From positions 1-47,574 of the forward strand of contig JALQVG010000060.1 of NCBI GenBank assembly GCA_023260435.1: 47,574 nt of DNA, written 5' to 3'. Under the pieces are notes generated by a model. The model saw only the letters and a list, made by a program, of their open reading frames with translations. It was not told where the DNA came from and did no database searches. Position numbers and translations under genes: made by a program. This document shows positions 36,078-45,329 of the stretch, one piece after another. The stretch's first letter is position 1. Each line of letters starts with the position of its first letter. The stretch is from Flavobacteriaceae bacterium. GTDB taxonomy: Bacteria; Bacteroidota; Bacteroidia; Flavobacteriales; Flavobacteriaceae.

Positions 36078-36153
36078 TCCGTTTTGAGTCAATTCATTTA
36101 AACGGCTTTAGTAGTGCGAGACAACCATTGGTAAATAATTTTGTGTTCTTTTT

Positions 36154-36181
36154 TTGGTTTTCATTAAATAGCCTACCTTTG
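36154..36181 (+). promoter_or_regulatory. Promoter of atpB operon
   Basis: TTG (36154-36156), 17 bases, then TACCTTTG (36174-36181), 29 bases before the atpB ATG. The 133-base gap also has a weak hairpin CCGTTT / AAACGG (36079-36105) after the DUF6168-like gene. Confidence 0.6.
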
Positions 36182-36210
36182 CAGCGATTTTTGAAGACTG
36201 AACTGAACCG

Positions 36211-37296
36211 ATGAAGTACCAACGGATTATTTTCAAAGTGGCCCTAGCCTTAACCCTCGTGGGTTCATGGGGGGTTGCTGCGGCTGAAAGCCCAAAGGAA
36301 GCCCATGCTGAAGGGACTGACCTAAAGACTGAAATCAAGGAGTATATCCAACACCACCTTCAGGATTCTTACGACTTTTCTTTATACTCGTATACTGACG
36401 AAGAAGGGAACCATGTTTATGTGGGCGCCCCCCTACCGGTGATTTTGTGGGACAATGGAGTACAGCTTTTTTCTTCAGCGGCTTTGCACCACGGAGAATC
36501 AGTAGCCGAGTCAAACGGGAATTATTACGCTCTTGCCCACGGCAAAATCTACAAAACAGATGCTCAAGGGACACTGAACTACGACGAAAACCACCACATA
36601 ACTAACGCCAAGCCACTCGATTTTTCGATCACCAAGAGCGTAGTTGCTATGCTTTTTGTAGGCGCATTGATGTTCTTCTTGTTCCGCAGCCTAGCTAAAT
36701 CATACGCCGCTAACAGAGGTGTTCCCACTGGATTTGCCCGTTTGTTTGAGCCTATTGTATTGTACATACGTGACGACATCGCGATTCCCAACATCGGACA
36801 CAAACACTATAAAAAGTACATGAGCTACCTGCTCACCATATTCTTCTTTGTTTGGTTTTTGAATCTATTAGGGTTAACGCCTCTTGGGGTGAACGTGACA
36901 GGTAACATCGCGGTGACTTTTGGGTTGTCTTTGCTTACCTTCTTGGTGACCAACCTCACCGCAAACAAGAACTACTGGGGCCACATCTTCTGGATGCCCG
37001 GTGTGCCCAAAGCGATGAAAGTTATCTTGGCACCGATCGAATTGCTCGGAGTTGTCATTAAACCATTTTCGTTGATGATTCGTCTCTGGGCCAACATGTC
37101 TGCAGGCCACATCGTGTTGATGAGTTTAATCGGATTGATTTTTATCTTTCACAATTGGATTGGGAGCTCTTTGAGTTTTGTACTCTCCTTTGTGTTGTCT
37201 ATATTGGAATTGCTCGTAGCTGCGCTTCAAGCATACATTTTTACTATGTTGTCATCCCTGTATTTTGGCTTTGCCAACGAGGAGGCACACCACTAA
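36211..37296 (+). CDS. atpB: ATP synthase F0 subunit a
   Basis: Subunit a forms the proton half-channels beside the c-ring. It has 361 residues because of a Bacteroidota-type N-terminal extension of about 130 residues with a signal peptide (ALALTLVGSWGVAAAES). The membrane core follows from about residue 140, with the essential arginine in LMIRLWANMSAGH. It opens the atpB-E-F-H-A-G operon behind its own promoter. Confidence 0.95.
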   Translation: MKYQRIIFKVALALTLVGSWGVAAAESPKEAHAEGTDLKTEIKEYIQHHLQDSYDFSLYSYTDEEGNHVYVGAPLPVILWDNGVQLFSSAALHHGESVAESNGNYYALAHGKIYKTDAQGTLNYDENHHITNAKPLDFSITKSVVAMLFVGALMFFLFRSLAKSYAANRGVPTGFARLFEPIVLYIRDDIAIPNIGHKHYKKYMSYLLTIFFFVWFLNLLGLTPLGVNVTGNIAVTFGLSLLTFLVTNLTANKNYWGHIFWMPGVPKAMKVILAPIELLGVVIKPFSLMIRLWANMSAGHIVLMSLIGLIFIFHNWIGSSLSFVLSFVLSILELLVAALQAYIFTMLSSLYFGFANEEAHH

Positions 37297-37324
37297 TGAA
37301 TTGTTTAACTTTTAATTAATATTT

Positions 37325-37516
37325 ATGGAAATCCCAACAATTGTAGGTGCAGGTTTGATCGTTATCGGAGCTGGTCTTGGTATTGGTCGCATCGGAGGAC
37401 AAGCTATGGACGCCATCGCTCGTCAACCAGAAGCCTCAGGAAAAATTCAAACAGCGATGTTGATTGCAGCAGCGCTTATTGAAGGTATCGGTTTCGCTGC
37501 GTTATTCGCTGCTTAA
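37325..37516 (+). CDS. atpE: ATP synthase F0 subunit c
   Basis: A 63-residue two-helix proteolipid that forms the rotor ring. The ion-binding carboxylate is Glu53 in AALIEGIGF, with the polar loop ARQPEA. The residues after Glu53 are Gly-Ile and not the Ser/Thr of sodium-type rings, and the first helix lacks the sodium-type Gln, so it is most likely proton-driven (inference). A stem-loop lies 20 bases downstream. Confidence 0.95.
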   Translation: MEIPTIVGAGLIVIGAGLGIGRIGGQAMDAIARQPEASGKIQTAMLIAAALIEGIGFAALFAA

Positions 37517-37536
37517 TCACCCTGTGAATCAGCAGT

Positions 37537-37555
37537 GGAGGACGGTTGGTCCTCC
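37537..37555 (+). other. Stem-loop after atpE
   Basis: GGAGGAC / GTCCTCC, a 7-bp perfect stem with a GGTTG loop, in the 74-base gap between atpE and atpF. The downstream sequence is only weakly T-rich, so it may be an mRNA processing or stability element or a leaky terminator. Confidence 0.6.
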
Positions 37556-37590
37556 CCTGTTGTTTCTTATGTTTTAAACCTAAACGATCC

Positions 37591-38091
37591 ATGGAAAAAT
37601 TAATTGAAGAATTCTCATTTGGGCTGTTCTTTTGGCAAACCCTCATCTTTGTAGGACTGGTTTTGCTTTTGGGCAAATTTGCCTGGAAACCTATCTTGAA
37701 CGCGGTCAACGAGCGCGAACAAGGAATTAAAGACGCTCTAGACGCTGCTGCCAAGGCTCAAGAAGATATGGCTCAGCTCAATGCGTCAAACGAAAAGCTT
37801 TTGCAACAAGCGCGTCAAGAGCGCGAGCAAATGCTTTTGGAAGCCCGTCAATTCAAAGATAAGTTGATGGCTGAAGCCAAAGAGCAAGCGCAAGCAGAGG
37901 GAGAAAAACTTCTCGCTCAAGCACAAGCGGTGATTGAAGGTGAAAAGAAAGCGGCAGTGGAAGATTTGAAAAAACAAGTAGCTTCTTACTCGATTGAAAT
38001 TGCAGAAAAGTTGCTTAAATCAGAATTGTCCGCCCAAGCGAAACAAGATCAGTTGGTAGAAAACTTGGTCAAAGAAATTAAAATCAACTAA
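37591..38091 (+). CDS. atpF: ATP synthase F0 subunit b
   Basis: The peripheral stalk. In 166 residues it has an N-terminal membrane helix (FGLFFWQTLIFVGLVLLLG), then KFAWKPILNAVNEREQGI, and a long charged Ala/Gln/Glu-rich coiled-coil. ATG at 37591 (MEKLIEEFS) starts the conserved part; an ORF extended to 37546 is not credible. atpH follows after three bases. Confidence 0.95.
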   Translation: MEKLIEEFSFGLFFWQTLIFVGLVLLLGKFAWKPILNAVNEREQGIKDALDAAAKAQEDMAQLNASNEKLLQQARQEREQMLLEARQFKDKLMAEAKEQAQAEGEKLLAQAQAVIEGEKKAAVEDLKKQVASYSIEIAEKLLKSELSAQAKQDQLVENLVKEIKIN

Positions 38092-38094
38092 GCG

Positions 38095-38640
38095 ATGAAG
38101 CATTCCCAAGCGGCCGAACGCTACGCAAAAGCAGCCTTAGCGCTTGCCTACGAGCAAGGAGCAGGAGCTGTATTTGCTCAGCAAGTCAATGACCTCTTGG
38201 CTACCCTAAACGGGAGCGAAGCGCTTGTAGCGTATTTGCACAACCCGACTGTGGAGCAAGCCACCAAGCAACAAGCCGTAGCGGCTGTTGCCCCACAAAG
38301 CCATCAAATCATGCAGGGCTTGTGGAGCGCATTGGCCCAAAACAAGCGCATGGACTTACTCGCTGAGGTGTTGACGGCTTACGAGCGATTGGATGCTGAA
38401 AAAAATAAGATTGCTCAAGCTACCGTGGTTTCTGCAGCACCCTTGACGGATGCGGTGGTCAACACGCTAAAAGAAAAACTGGCTCAGGCGGTTCAAAAAA
38501 CCATAGCTCTGGACACCCAAGTAGACACTAGCTTGATCGGAGGGTTTATCGTAAAGGTCGACGACCTAGCGTACGACGCCTCTGTGGCCCATCAATTGAG
38601 CCAACTCAAAGAACAACTAACCCAAGTCAATAATCGATAA
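38095..38640 (+). CDS. atpH: ATP synthase F1 subunit delta
   Basis: A 181-residue stalk subunit that links F1 to the b subunits. Pattern: [17 protein letters not shown] at the N-terminus and [21 protein letters not shown] near the C-terminus, the OSCP/delta signature. It sits between atpF and atpA in the usual order. Confidence 0.94.
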   Translation: MKHSQAAERYAKAALALAYEQGAGAVFAQQVNDLLATLNGSEALVAYLHNPTVEQATKQQAVAAVAPQSHQIMQGLWSALAQNKRMDLLAEVLTAYERLDAEKNKIAQATVVSAAPLTDAVVNTLKEKLAQAVQKTIALDTQVDTSLIGGFIVKVDDLAYDASVAHQLSQLKEQLTQVNNR

Positions 38641-38668
38641 CGAGGCGTTGCCTCAAGGACACCAAACA

Positions 38669-40249
38669 ATGGCAGGAGTAAAAGCAGCTGAAGTTTCAGC
38701 AATTTTAAAACAGCAAATCGAAGGATTTACAGGCGCCGCATCCATGGATGAGGTGGGAACAGTACTTCAGGTCGGAGACGGGATTGCCCGTGTGTATGGC
38801 CTTTCCAACGTGCAATACGGCGAATTGGTCAGCTTCGAAGGAGGCGTACAAGGGATTGTGTTGAACCTGGAAGCAGATCACGTAGGGGTGGTTCTTTTGA
38901 GCCCTTCACGCGATATCGTGGAAGGATCAAGCGTAAAACGCACTGAGCGCATTGCCTCTATCAAAGTAGGTGAAGGCATTGTCGGTCGTGTGGTGGACAC
39001 TTTGGGACAGCCCATTGACGGTAAAGGCCCTTTGACCGGCCAGTTATATGAAATGCCGTTGGAGCGCAAAGCCCCTGGGGTTATTTTCCGTCAACCGGTT
39101 AACGAGCCATTGCAGACAGGTATCAAGGCGATTGACGCGATGATCCCTGTAGGTCGCGGACAACGTGAATTGGTCATCGGTGACCGTCAAACCGGTAAAA
39201 CTACCGTGTGTATCGACACCATCTTGAACCAAAAAGAATTTTTTGACGCAGGTCAACCTGTGTATTGCATCTATGTGGCCATTGGACAGAAAGCTTCAAC
39301 GGTAGCGGCTATTGCTAAAACCCTAGAAGATCGCGGAGCTATGGCCTACACCACTATTGTGGCCGCCAATGCCTCTGACCCAGCACCGATGCAGGTATAT
39401 GCCCCATTTGCTGGAGCAGCTATCGGCGAATACTTCCGTGATTCAGGTCGTCCAGCATTGATTATTTACGATGATTTATCCAAACAAGCAGTGGCCTATC
39501 GCGAGGTGTCTCTTTTGCTTAGAAGACCACCAGGACGCGAGGCGTACCCAGGAGACGTATTCTACCTGCACTCTCGTTTGTTAGAGCGTTCTGCTAAAGT
39601 AATCGCAGATGATGCGATTGCTGCCCGCATGAATGATTTGCCCGAATCTTTGAAGCCCATCGTAAAAGGTGGTGGATCATTGACCGCGCTTCCGATTATC
39701 GAAACCCAAGCGGGGGACGTTTCTGCCTACATCCCCACCAACGTGATTTCGATCACCGACGGACAGATCTTCTTGGAACAAGACTTATTTAACCAAGGGG
39801 TGCGTCCAGCGATCAACGTGGGTATTTCTGTATCTCGTGTTGGGGGATCTGCACAGATCAAATCCATGAAGAAAGTAGCGGGTACCTTGAAATTGGATCA
39901 GGCTCAGTTCCGTGAATTGGAAGCATTTGCCAAGTTTGGATCTGACCTAGACGCAGCTACCTTGAACGTGATTGAGAAAGGTCGCCGCAATGTGGAGATC
40001 CTAAAACAAGCACAAAACGATCCATTTACCGTGGAAGAACAAGTGGCGATCATTTACTTGGGATCTAAAAACTTGTTGCGCCAAGTACCTGTAGAAAAGG
40101 TAAAAGAATTTGAACGCAATTTCTTGGATTTAATGCGCGCTAAACACCAACCTACGTTGGCTGCATTGAAAGCAGGACAATTGACTGATGAAGTGACCGA
40201 TACGTTGGCACAAGTGTGCGCTGAGGTAGCGGCTGCCTATAAAAACTAA
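38669..40249 (+). CDS. atpA: ATP synthase F1 subunit alpha
   Basis: A non-catalytic nucleotide-binding subunit, 526 residues. P-loop GDRQTGKTT, the [13 protein letters not shown] segment, the ATPase signature ending [17 protein letters not shown], and the C-terminal helical domain are intact. ATG at 38669 ([10 protein letters not shown]) is chosen over 38648, as the extra residues MPQGHQT are not family-like. A strong stem-loop lies just after the stop. Confidence 0.97.
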   Translation: MAGVKAAEVSAILKQQIEGFTGAASMDEVGTVLQVGDGIARVYGLSNVQYGELVSFEGGVQGIVLNLEADHVGVVLLSPSRDIVEGSSVKRTERIASIKVGEGIVGRVVDTLGQPIDGKGPLTGQLYEMPLERKAPGVIFRQPVNEPLQTGIKAIDAMIPVGRGQRELVIGDRQTGKTTVCIDTILNQKEFFDAGQPVYCIYVAIGQKASTVAAIAKTLEDRGAMAYTTIVAANASDPAPMQVYAPFAGAAIGEYFRDSGRPALIIYDDLSKQAVAYREVSLLLRRPPGREAYPGDVFYLHSRLLERSAKVIADDAIAARMNDLPESLKPIVKGGGSLTALPIIETQAGDVSAYIPTNVISITDGQIFLEQDLFNQGVRPAINVGISVSRVGGSAQIKSMKKVAGTLKLDQAQFRELEAFAKFGSDLDAATLNVIEKGRRNVEILKQAQNDPFTVEEQVAIIYLGSKNLLRQVPVEKVKEFERNFLDLMRAKHQPTLAALKAGQLTDEVTDTLAQVCAEVAAAYKN

Positions 40250-40254
40250 GTGAC

Positions 40255-40279
40255 AGTGGGCCGGCTGAGCCGGCCCACT
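40255..40279 (+). other. Strong stem-loop between atpA and atpG
   Basis: A perfect 11-bp GC-rich stem AGTGGGCCGGC / GCCGGCCCACT with a TGA loop starts five bases after the atpA stop. No T run follows (the next bases are AAAACCCC), so it is not a standard intrinsic terminator; an mRNA-stability or processing element is more likely. Confidence 0.75.
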
Positions 40280-40292
40280 AAAACCCCTCTGT

Positions 40293-41153
40293 ATGGCCAA
40301 CTTAAAAGAAATACGCAACAGAATCGCCTCCGTATCTTCGACGATGCAGATCACCAGCGCCATGAAAATGGTGTCTGCTGCCAAGCTCAAGAAGGCTCAA
40401 GACGCGATTACTGCCATGCGTCCTTACTCGGAGAAACTCACGGCACTGCTCGCGGCTCTTAACGAGAGCATTGAAACCAGCGACGTGCGTCAATACGCTG
40501 AAGAACGCCCTGTAGAAAAAGTGCTTTTGGTCGCCATCACCTCAAATAGAGGTTTGTGTGGCGCGTTTAACACCAACGTGGTGAAACAGACCTTGGCCCT
40601 GGCGGAACAAACCTATGCGGGCAAACAAGTCCACGTAGCTGCCATCGGCAAAAAAGCACAAGATGTGCTTTCTAAACGACTTCCCGTGGTTGCCAACCAC
40701 AGCAAGATTTTTGATCAATTGGATTTTGAAGGAGTTTCTGTCATCGCTCAAGACTTGATGGACCTTTATGCCGACGGCGCTTATGACCGCATTGTATTGA
40801 TCTACAACCAGTTTAAAAACGCGGCTACCCAGATCGTTCAAACTGAGCAATTCTTGCCCTTGGCTCCTGTGGCCCAAAGCGTATCCGGATCTGCGGATTA
40901 TATTTTTGAGCCCAACAAAGAAGAGATTGTTAACTTTTTGGTACCCAAAGCATTGAAGACCCAGCTCTACAAGGGGATTAGGGATTCATTTGCCAGCGAG
41001 CATGGAGCGCGTATGACCGCCATGCACAAAGCTACCGACAACGCAACAGCTTTGAGAAATCAATTGAAACTCACCTACAACAAGGCGCGTCAAGCGGCGA
41101 TTACCAATGAGATTTTGGAGATTGTCGGTGGGGCAGAGGCCTTGAACGGCTAG
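40293..41153 (+). CDS. atpG: ATP synthase F1 subunit gamma
   Basis: The central rotor shaft, 286 residues. The N-terminal helix MANLKEIRNRIASVSSTMQITSAMK and the C-terminal helix SEHGARMTAMHKATDNA with YNKARQAAITNEI are the two halves of the family's coiled-coil. It is the last atp gene here; atpD and atpC are absent, as in many Bacteroidota where they lie elsewhere. The flippase starts two bases after the stop. Confidence 0.96.
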   Translation: MANLKEIRNRIASVSSTMQITSAMKMVSAAKLKKAQDAITAMRPYSEKLTALLAALNESIETSDVRQYAEERPVEKVLLVAITSNRGLCGAFNTNVVKQTLALAEQTYAGKQVHVAAIGKKAQDVLSKRLPVVANHSKIFDQLDFEGVSVIAQDLMDLYADGAYDRIVLIYNQFKNAATQIVQTEQFLPLAPVAQSVSGSADYIFEPNKEEIVNFLVPKALKTQLYKGIRDSFASEHGARMTAMHKATDNATALRNQLKLTYNKARQAAITNEILEIVGGAEALNG

Positions 41154-41155
41154 TT

Positions 41156-42622
41156 TTGCTGCAAAAACTGTTTAAACAGACCTTCATCTACGGACTAGCC
41201 ACTGTGCTGCCCCGGATGTTGTCGTTTTTGCTGCTTCCACTCTACACTTTATTGCTCAAAACGGCTGATTTTGGTTCAGTGACCGTTTTGTTTTCCCTGT
41301 TTGCGGTATTCAATGTGGTACTCGCCTACGGAATGGAAACCTCTTTTTTCCGTTTTTTTCAAGAGAAAGAACACCAACAAGCCGTTGTTTCTACAGCACT
41401 GATTTCTTTGTTGGGCTCTACCCTGTTGTTTTTAGGCTTGGGACTTTGGTCAGCACCTTTGATCGGCAATTTGCTTTCAGTGAGCACTCGACTGGTGCAT
41501 TATTCTTTGGGTATATTGGCCCTAGACGCCTTAGTAGTTATCCCTTTTGCTTGGATGCGCGCGCGTCAAATGCCCGGAAGATACGCCCTGGTCAAAATGA
41601 TCAATGTAGCGGTTAATTTCGCGGCCAATGTCCTCTTGTTGTATTTCGTGCCCCTTTGGGCAGTTGAATCATCGGAGTCGGTATCCGCTTTTTGGCACCA
41701 ACCCGGACATGAGGTGGAATACGTGTTTCTGGCCAATCTTTGGGCCAGCGCCGTAACACTGCTTTTGCTTTTTGGTTCGTACACCAACATCCGTTGGCGG
41801 TTTGATTGGATTATTTGGAAAAGAATGATGCGCTACAGCACCCCAGTGATGATTGCTGGCCTGGCCTTTGTGATCAATGAGGTGTTTGACAAGATCTTGC
41901 TTTCCTGGTTGTTGCCCGCCGATGTGGCGGCTAGCGAGTTGGGACAATACGCAGCCTGTTACAAGCTTTCTGTGTTTATGACCCTTTACGCTACAGCCTT
42001 TAGGCTCGGTATTGAGCCCTTCTTTTTCAGTCAAATCAAGGCCAAAAACCCACAAAACGCGTACGCTGTGGTGACCTATTATTTTGTGTTGGTCGGTTCT
42101 GTACTGTTGTTGGGTGTCATGGCCTGGGCACATCCGCTCAAAGAGTTGTTGATTAGAAACAGCGATTACTGGCCGGCGATGAAGGTGGTGCCCTTGATTC
42201 TGATCGGCAGCTTTTGTTTGGGCATATACCACAATTTGTCTGTTTGGTACAAGGTGACCGATCGCACGGGGGTTGGGGCGTTAATTTCGGTGATCGCCGC
42301 AATGATCACCGTCGTGCTTAACTTTATGTTGATCCCCTCTTTGGGCTATATGGCTTCGGCGATCGCTACTCTGGCGGCTTATGCCACGATGATGCTTTTG
42401 TCTTATTTCTGGGGTAGAAAAGCCTACTTTATTCCCTATGATCTGCGCGGCATTTCGGCCTATTTTTTTGGATCCATCACCCTATCGCTTTTGATTTTTT
42501 ATGTGTTGGACGGGATCCCGTACTTGGGGTATGTAGTGTTTTTCGCGTATCTTGCTGCTGTTTTTTTGATCGAATACCGCAAAGCAAAAACCACACCCAT
42601 CCATGGAGATCAAACTGGTTAA
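41156..42622 (+). CDS. Lipid-linked oligosaccharide flippase (Wzx/MATE-type)
   Basis: A 488-residue inner-membrane protein with about 12-14 hydrophobic segments, opening [25 protein letters not shown], which is typical of the polysaccharide transporter family. It likely moves an undecaprenyl-linked glycan, possibly a rhamnose-bearing one, across the membrane. The start is TTG at 41156, two bases after atpG, with no better ATG nearby. It overlaps dut by 20 bases. Confidence 0.87.
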   Translation: MLQKLFKQTFIYGLATVLPRMLSFLLLPLYTLLLKTADFGSVTVLFSLFAVFNVVLAYGMETSFFRFFQEKEHQQAVVSTALISLLGSTLLFLGLGLWSAPLIGNLLSVSTRLVHYSLGILALDALVVIPFAWMRARQMPGRYALVKMINVAVNFAANVLLLYFVPLWAVESSESVSAFWHQPGHEVEYVFLANLWASAVTLLLLFGSYTNIRWRFDWIIWKRMMRYSTPVMIAGLAFVINEVFDKILLSWLLPADVAASELGQYAACYKLSVFMTLYATAFRLGIEPFFFSQIKAKNPQNAYAVVTYYFVLVGSVLLLGVMAWAHPLKELLIRNSDYWPAMKVVPLILIGSFCLGIYHNLSVWYKVTDRTGVGALISVIAAMITVVLNFMLIPSLGYMASAIATLAAYATMMLLSYFWGRKAYFIPYDLRGISAYFFGSITLSLLIFYVLDGIPYLGYVVFFAYLAAVFLIEYRKAKTTPIHGDQTG

Positions 42623-43037
42623 TAAGTCTCACCACCCCTTGCCACAATACGAAACCCAGGCTTCGGCCGGGGTAGATTTACGGGCCTTTGTGCCTAACCC
42701 CATTGTGCTTAAACCTATGGAGCGCGCTTTGATCCCTACGGGGCTCTATCTAGAGTTGCCCATAGGTGTTGAAGCCCAAGTGCGCTCCCGTTCTGGTCTA
42801 GCCCTCAAAAAGGGGGTTTCGGTCTTAAACGCACCAGGAACCGTAGACGCGGATTATCGCGGAGAAGTAGGGGTTATTTTGATCAACCTATCTCAGGAAG
42901 ACTTTACCATCAACGACGGTGACCGCATCGCTCAACTTGTGCTTGCTCGCCATGAGCGCGCCACTTTTGAGTTGGTGGAAACGCTTTCCGAAACCCAGAG
43001 AGGTGCAGGAGGATTTGGCAGCACAGGAATTCAATAG
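42603..43037 (+). CDS. dut: dUTP diphosphatase
   Basis: Hydrolyses dUTP to dUMP, keeping uracil out of DNA and supplying dTMP synthesis. A 144-residue trimeric dUTPase with all five motifs in order: [36 protein letters not shown] and [10 protein letters not shown]. It starts within the flippase 3' end and is six bases from the DUF4292 gene. Confidence 0.96.
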   Translation: MEIKLVNKSHHPLPQYETQASAGVDLRAFVPNPIVLKPMERALIPTGLYLELPIGVEAQVRSRSGLALKKGVSVLNAPGTVDADYRGEVGVILINLSQEDFTINDGDRIAQLVLARHERATFELVETLSETQRGAGGFGSTGIQ

Positions 43038-43043
43038 ATATAG

Positions 43044-43889
43044 ATGCGTAAAGTCAGGCTGTTTTTGGGTGTTTTCATCTTGTGGACCATCACCGGTTGT
43101 GGGTCTGCCCGTAAAGCAGTGGCGCCCAATTCGGCAGATAACGAAAGCCTAGGGGCCGCACAGAGCTCCATAAATGGCGGTTTAAGCGCGGTAAGCGCCA
43201 AAGACATCATCAAGGCCATCAAAGACAAAAACACAGGTACCATAAGCGCACTGAACGGCAAAATTAAAGCCACGCTCACCCAAAAAGATCAAGAGCAAAG
43301 CGTGCCTTTGACTTTTCGTATGGTTCGGGGCAAAGGCATTTGGCTCAGCGCCTTGTTCGGTGTTGCCAAAGCGATGATTACCCCCAAGGAAGTTTCCTTT
43401 TACAGCAGCGTAAACAATCTTTATTTTGTTGGAACATTTGCAGAATTGAGCGACTATATAGGGGTACAGGTTGATTACGACATGTTGGAGCGCCTGTTTT
43501 TGGGCGAATCCCTGTTGCCTCTCAAACCCGGTAAAACGTCCGCCACCTATGTCGACGATCAGTACCGATTGGTGCCTGAGCGCATGAGCACTCTTTTTTC
43601 TTGGTGGCTAGACATAAACCCCACAGCGTATACATTGACCAGAGCTTCGCTCTCGGATAATCAAGGTCGAGGCTCTGTTTCTATGGTTTATGCGGATTAC
43701 GCATCCATTGCCGGAGTTTGGTTGCCCGGCACCCTGTCGTTGACCGCCCAAAGCCAGAACACCTCTCTGGCCTTAGACCTAGAATTTAAACAATGGGAAC
43801 CCAACAAGCCATTATCGTTCCCGTATAAAATCCCTTCAGGGTTAAACCGCATCCAACTGGCCAAAAAAGCCCCACTGTCCCATGAATAA
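43044..43889 (+). CDS. DUF4292 lipoprotein
   Basis: A 281-residue lipoprotein: short hydrophobic leader and lipobox ITGC with Cys19. The mature domain (GTISALNGKIKATL, RGKGIWLSALFGVAKAMITP, YSSVNNLYFVGTFAEL) matches DUF4292 of Bacteroidota, which resembles the LolA/LolB-type beta fold. Function is unproven. It overlaps the EnvC-like gene by eight bases, as in many flavobacteria. Confidence 0.85.
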   Translation: MRKVRLFLGVFILWTITGCGSARKAVAPNSADNESLGAAQSSINGGLSAVSAKDIIKAIKDKNTGTISALNGKIKATLTQKDQEQSVPLTFRMVRGKGIWLSALFGVAKAMITPKEVSFYSSVNNLYFVGTFAELSDYIGVQVDYDMLERLFLGESLLPLKPGKTSATYVDDQYRLVPERMSTLFSWWLDINPTAYTLTRASLSDNQGRGSVSMVYADYASIAGVWLPGTLSLTAQSQNTSLALDLEFKQWEPNKPLSFPYKIPSGLNRIQLAKKAPLSHE

Positions 43890-45129
43890 GCCTTTTCACT
43901 TGATCTTGATTTTTGCTTTGGCCACCGGATTGGCCTGGGGACAGAGCGACCAGAAGAAGTTGGAAGCCCAGCGCACCGCCTTGCAAAAGGAGATCAAACA
44001 AATAGATCAGTTGTTGTTCAAGCAAAAGAAGATGCGCTTGGATGTGGCGGATGATATTCAAGACCTCAATAAAAAAGTAAAGGTGCGCGAGGAATTGATC
44101 TCCGTAACCAGCCGGCAAGTTCGGGCGCTTGAACAAGCCATCAAAGACCGCAAATACAGAATTACCCTATTAGAACAGGAGTTGAACGCCCTTAAAAAAG
44201 ACTATGCGGCCTTGATCCAACAGTCCTACAAACAGGGCCTTCAAAAGTCAAGGTTATTGTTTTTGTTATCGGCATCAGACTTTAATCAAGCGATTAAGCG
44301 GTATCAATACTTAAAGCAATACGCTCAATTTCGCAAAAAACAGGGCGAGGAAATCATCGCCCGCACAGAGGAAATTGCCCGTGAAACTATGGAACTTGAA
44401 AAGGAGCAGGCCGCCAAAAAGATTTTGGTCGACGAAAACACCCAGGCCCGCAAAACCCTGCTGGCCGAAAAAGAACAGCTCCAAAGTTCTTTGGCGGAAA
44501 TCAAACGCAACGAGCGCAGTTATCAAGCGACGATGGCTGCTAAAAAAAGACAGGCCGACGCACTAGAGGACAAAATCGAGGAATTGATCCGCGCCTCTAT
44601 TGCCGCCAATAATGCAAAAAACAACTCGGATAAGGGCACATCCAGCAACGCTCCAGCTACCAAAAAAGCAGCAGGAGCCTCTTTTGTGCTCACGCCAGAA
44701 GCCAAAAGAGTAGCCGATGGATTTAGCGCCAACAAAGGCAAATTGATTTGGCCCGTGGAACGAGGTGTCCGCAAACAGGGCTTCGGAGTGTATTCAGATC
44801 CGGTTTACCCAGGGATCAAACACCAGAGCAACGGAGTGATCATCGCCACCCCTCCAGGTTCCAAAGCGCGTTCGATCTATGAGGGCGAAGTGATCGCCAT
44901 TCTCCAAGTACCTGGCGGAAAGTTGGGCGTCCAAGTCAAGCACGGTAACTACATCAGCACCTACTACAACCTCTCAGAAGTCTATGTAAAAAAAGGCGAC
45001 CGGGTGCGCGAAAAGCAGGATTTGGGTCTGATCCACACCTCCTCTCTCGATGGCCAATCCATCCTAAAGTTTTACCTCTATCAAAACGCTACCCGCTTAA
45101 ATCCACAGCTCTGGGTATATCAATTATAA
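43882..45129 (+). CDS. EnvC-like murein hydrolase activator with degenerate LytM domain
   Basis: A 415-residue exported protein: signal peptide (residues 1-20), a long coiled-coil (about 22-250), then a LytM/M23 fold. The catalytic residues are missing: the H-x3-D motif reads HQSNGVI and the HLHFE motif is ILKFYL. Like E. coli EnvC, it should activate amidases and not cut wall itself. It contrasts with the intact M23 protein at 17578. A weak AT stem overlaps the stop codon. Confidence 0.88.
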   Translation: MNKPFHLILIFALATGLAWGQSDQKKLEAQRTALQKEIKQIDQLLFKQKKMRLDVADDIQDLNKKVKVREELISVTSRQVRALEQAIKDRKYRITLLEQELNALKKDYAALIQQSYKQGLQKSRLLFLLSASDFNQAIKRYQYLKQYAQFRKKQGEEIIARTEEIARETMELEKEQAAKKILVDENTQARKTLLAEKEQLQSSLAEIKRNERSYQATMAAKKRQADALEDKIEELIRASIAANNAKNNSDKGTSSNAPATKKAAGASFVLTPEAKRVADGFSANKGKLIWPVERGVRKQGFGVYSDPVYPGIKHQSNGVIIATPPGSKARSIYEGEVIAILQVPGGKLGVQVKHGNYISTYYNLSEVYVKKGDRVREKQDLGLIHTSSLDGQSILKFYLYQNATRLNPQLWVYQL

Positions 45130-45157
45130 TACTCTCATTATAATAAGACCTTTTTTT
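45123..45157 (+). terminator. Weak terminator at the EnvC-like gene stop
   Basis: ATTATAAT occurs twice (45123-45130 and 45137-45144). Each copy is self-complementary, so the pair can form an 8-bp AT stem with an ACTCTC loop, followed by a run of seven T. The stem overlaps the stop codon and is weak. Confidence 0.45.
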
Positions 45158-45174
45158 ATCCCCTAAACTAGGTG

Positions 45175-45182
45175 TAGATTTG
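45175..45182 (+). promoter_or_regulatory. Putative -7 box of a small RNA
   Basis: TAGATTTG on the plus strand, about 65 bases before the CCCCGC/GCGGGG terminator, with no gene in between. No clear -33 element. Confidence 0.3.
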
Positions 45183-45186
45183 CTAT

Positions 45187-45273
45187 ATCTATTGGAAAAA
45201 AAGTGTCTTCTGATTCCATCTGACTTACCTACTAGATGCTTTTTATGCCCCGCCCCCAAAGCGGGGTTTTTTT
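45187..45273 (+). ncRNA. Candidate small RNA
   Basis: An 87-base stretch without a credible reading frame lies between a -7-like box and a strong terminator, and is separate from the EnvC-like gene by its own AT hairpin. Without expression data it is only a candidate; it could simply be trailer sequence of the EnvC-like gene. Confidence 0.25.
45248..45273 (+). terminator. Intrinsic terminator, plus strand
   Basis: The stem CCCCGC / GCGGGG with loop CCCCAAA is followed by seven T. It ends the plus-strand unit (EnvC-like gene or the candidate RNA). Confidence 0.85.
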
Positions 45274-45277
45274 ATGC

Positions 45278-45306
45278 AAAAAAAAAATCCCAGCGCATGG
45301 CTGGGA
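45278..45306 (-). terminator. Intrinsic terminator of the thioesterase gene
   Basis: On the minus strand TCCCAGC / GCTGGGA with a five-base loop runs into about ten T residues. It is separate from the plus-strand terminator a few bases away. Confidence 0.85.
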
Positions 45307-45329
45307 GATCAATACAAGAGCAAAGCGTT

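Noticed and set aside
41669-42232. 187-residue minus-strand frame inside the flippase gene
   Set aside because: Histidine- and glutamine-rich complement of a membrane protein gene; no family resemblance.
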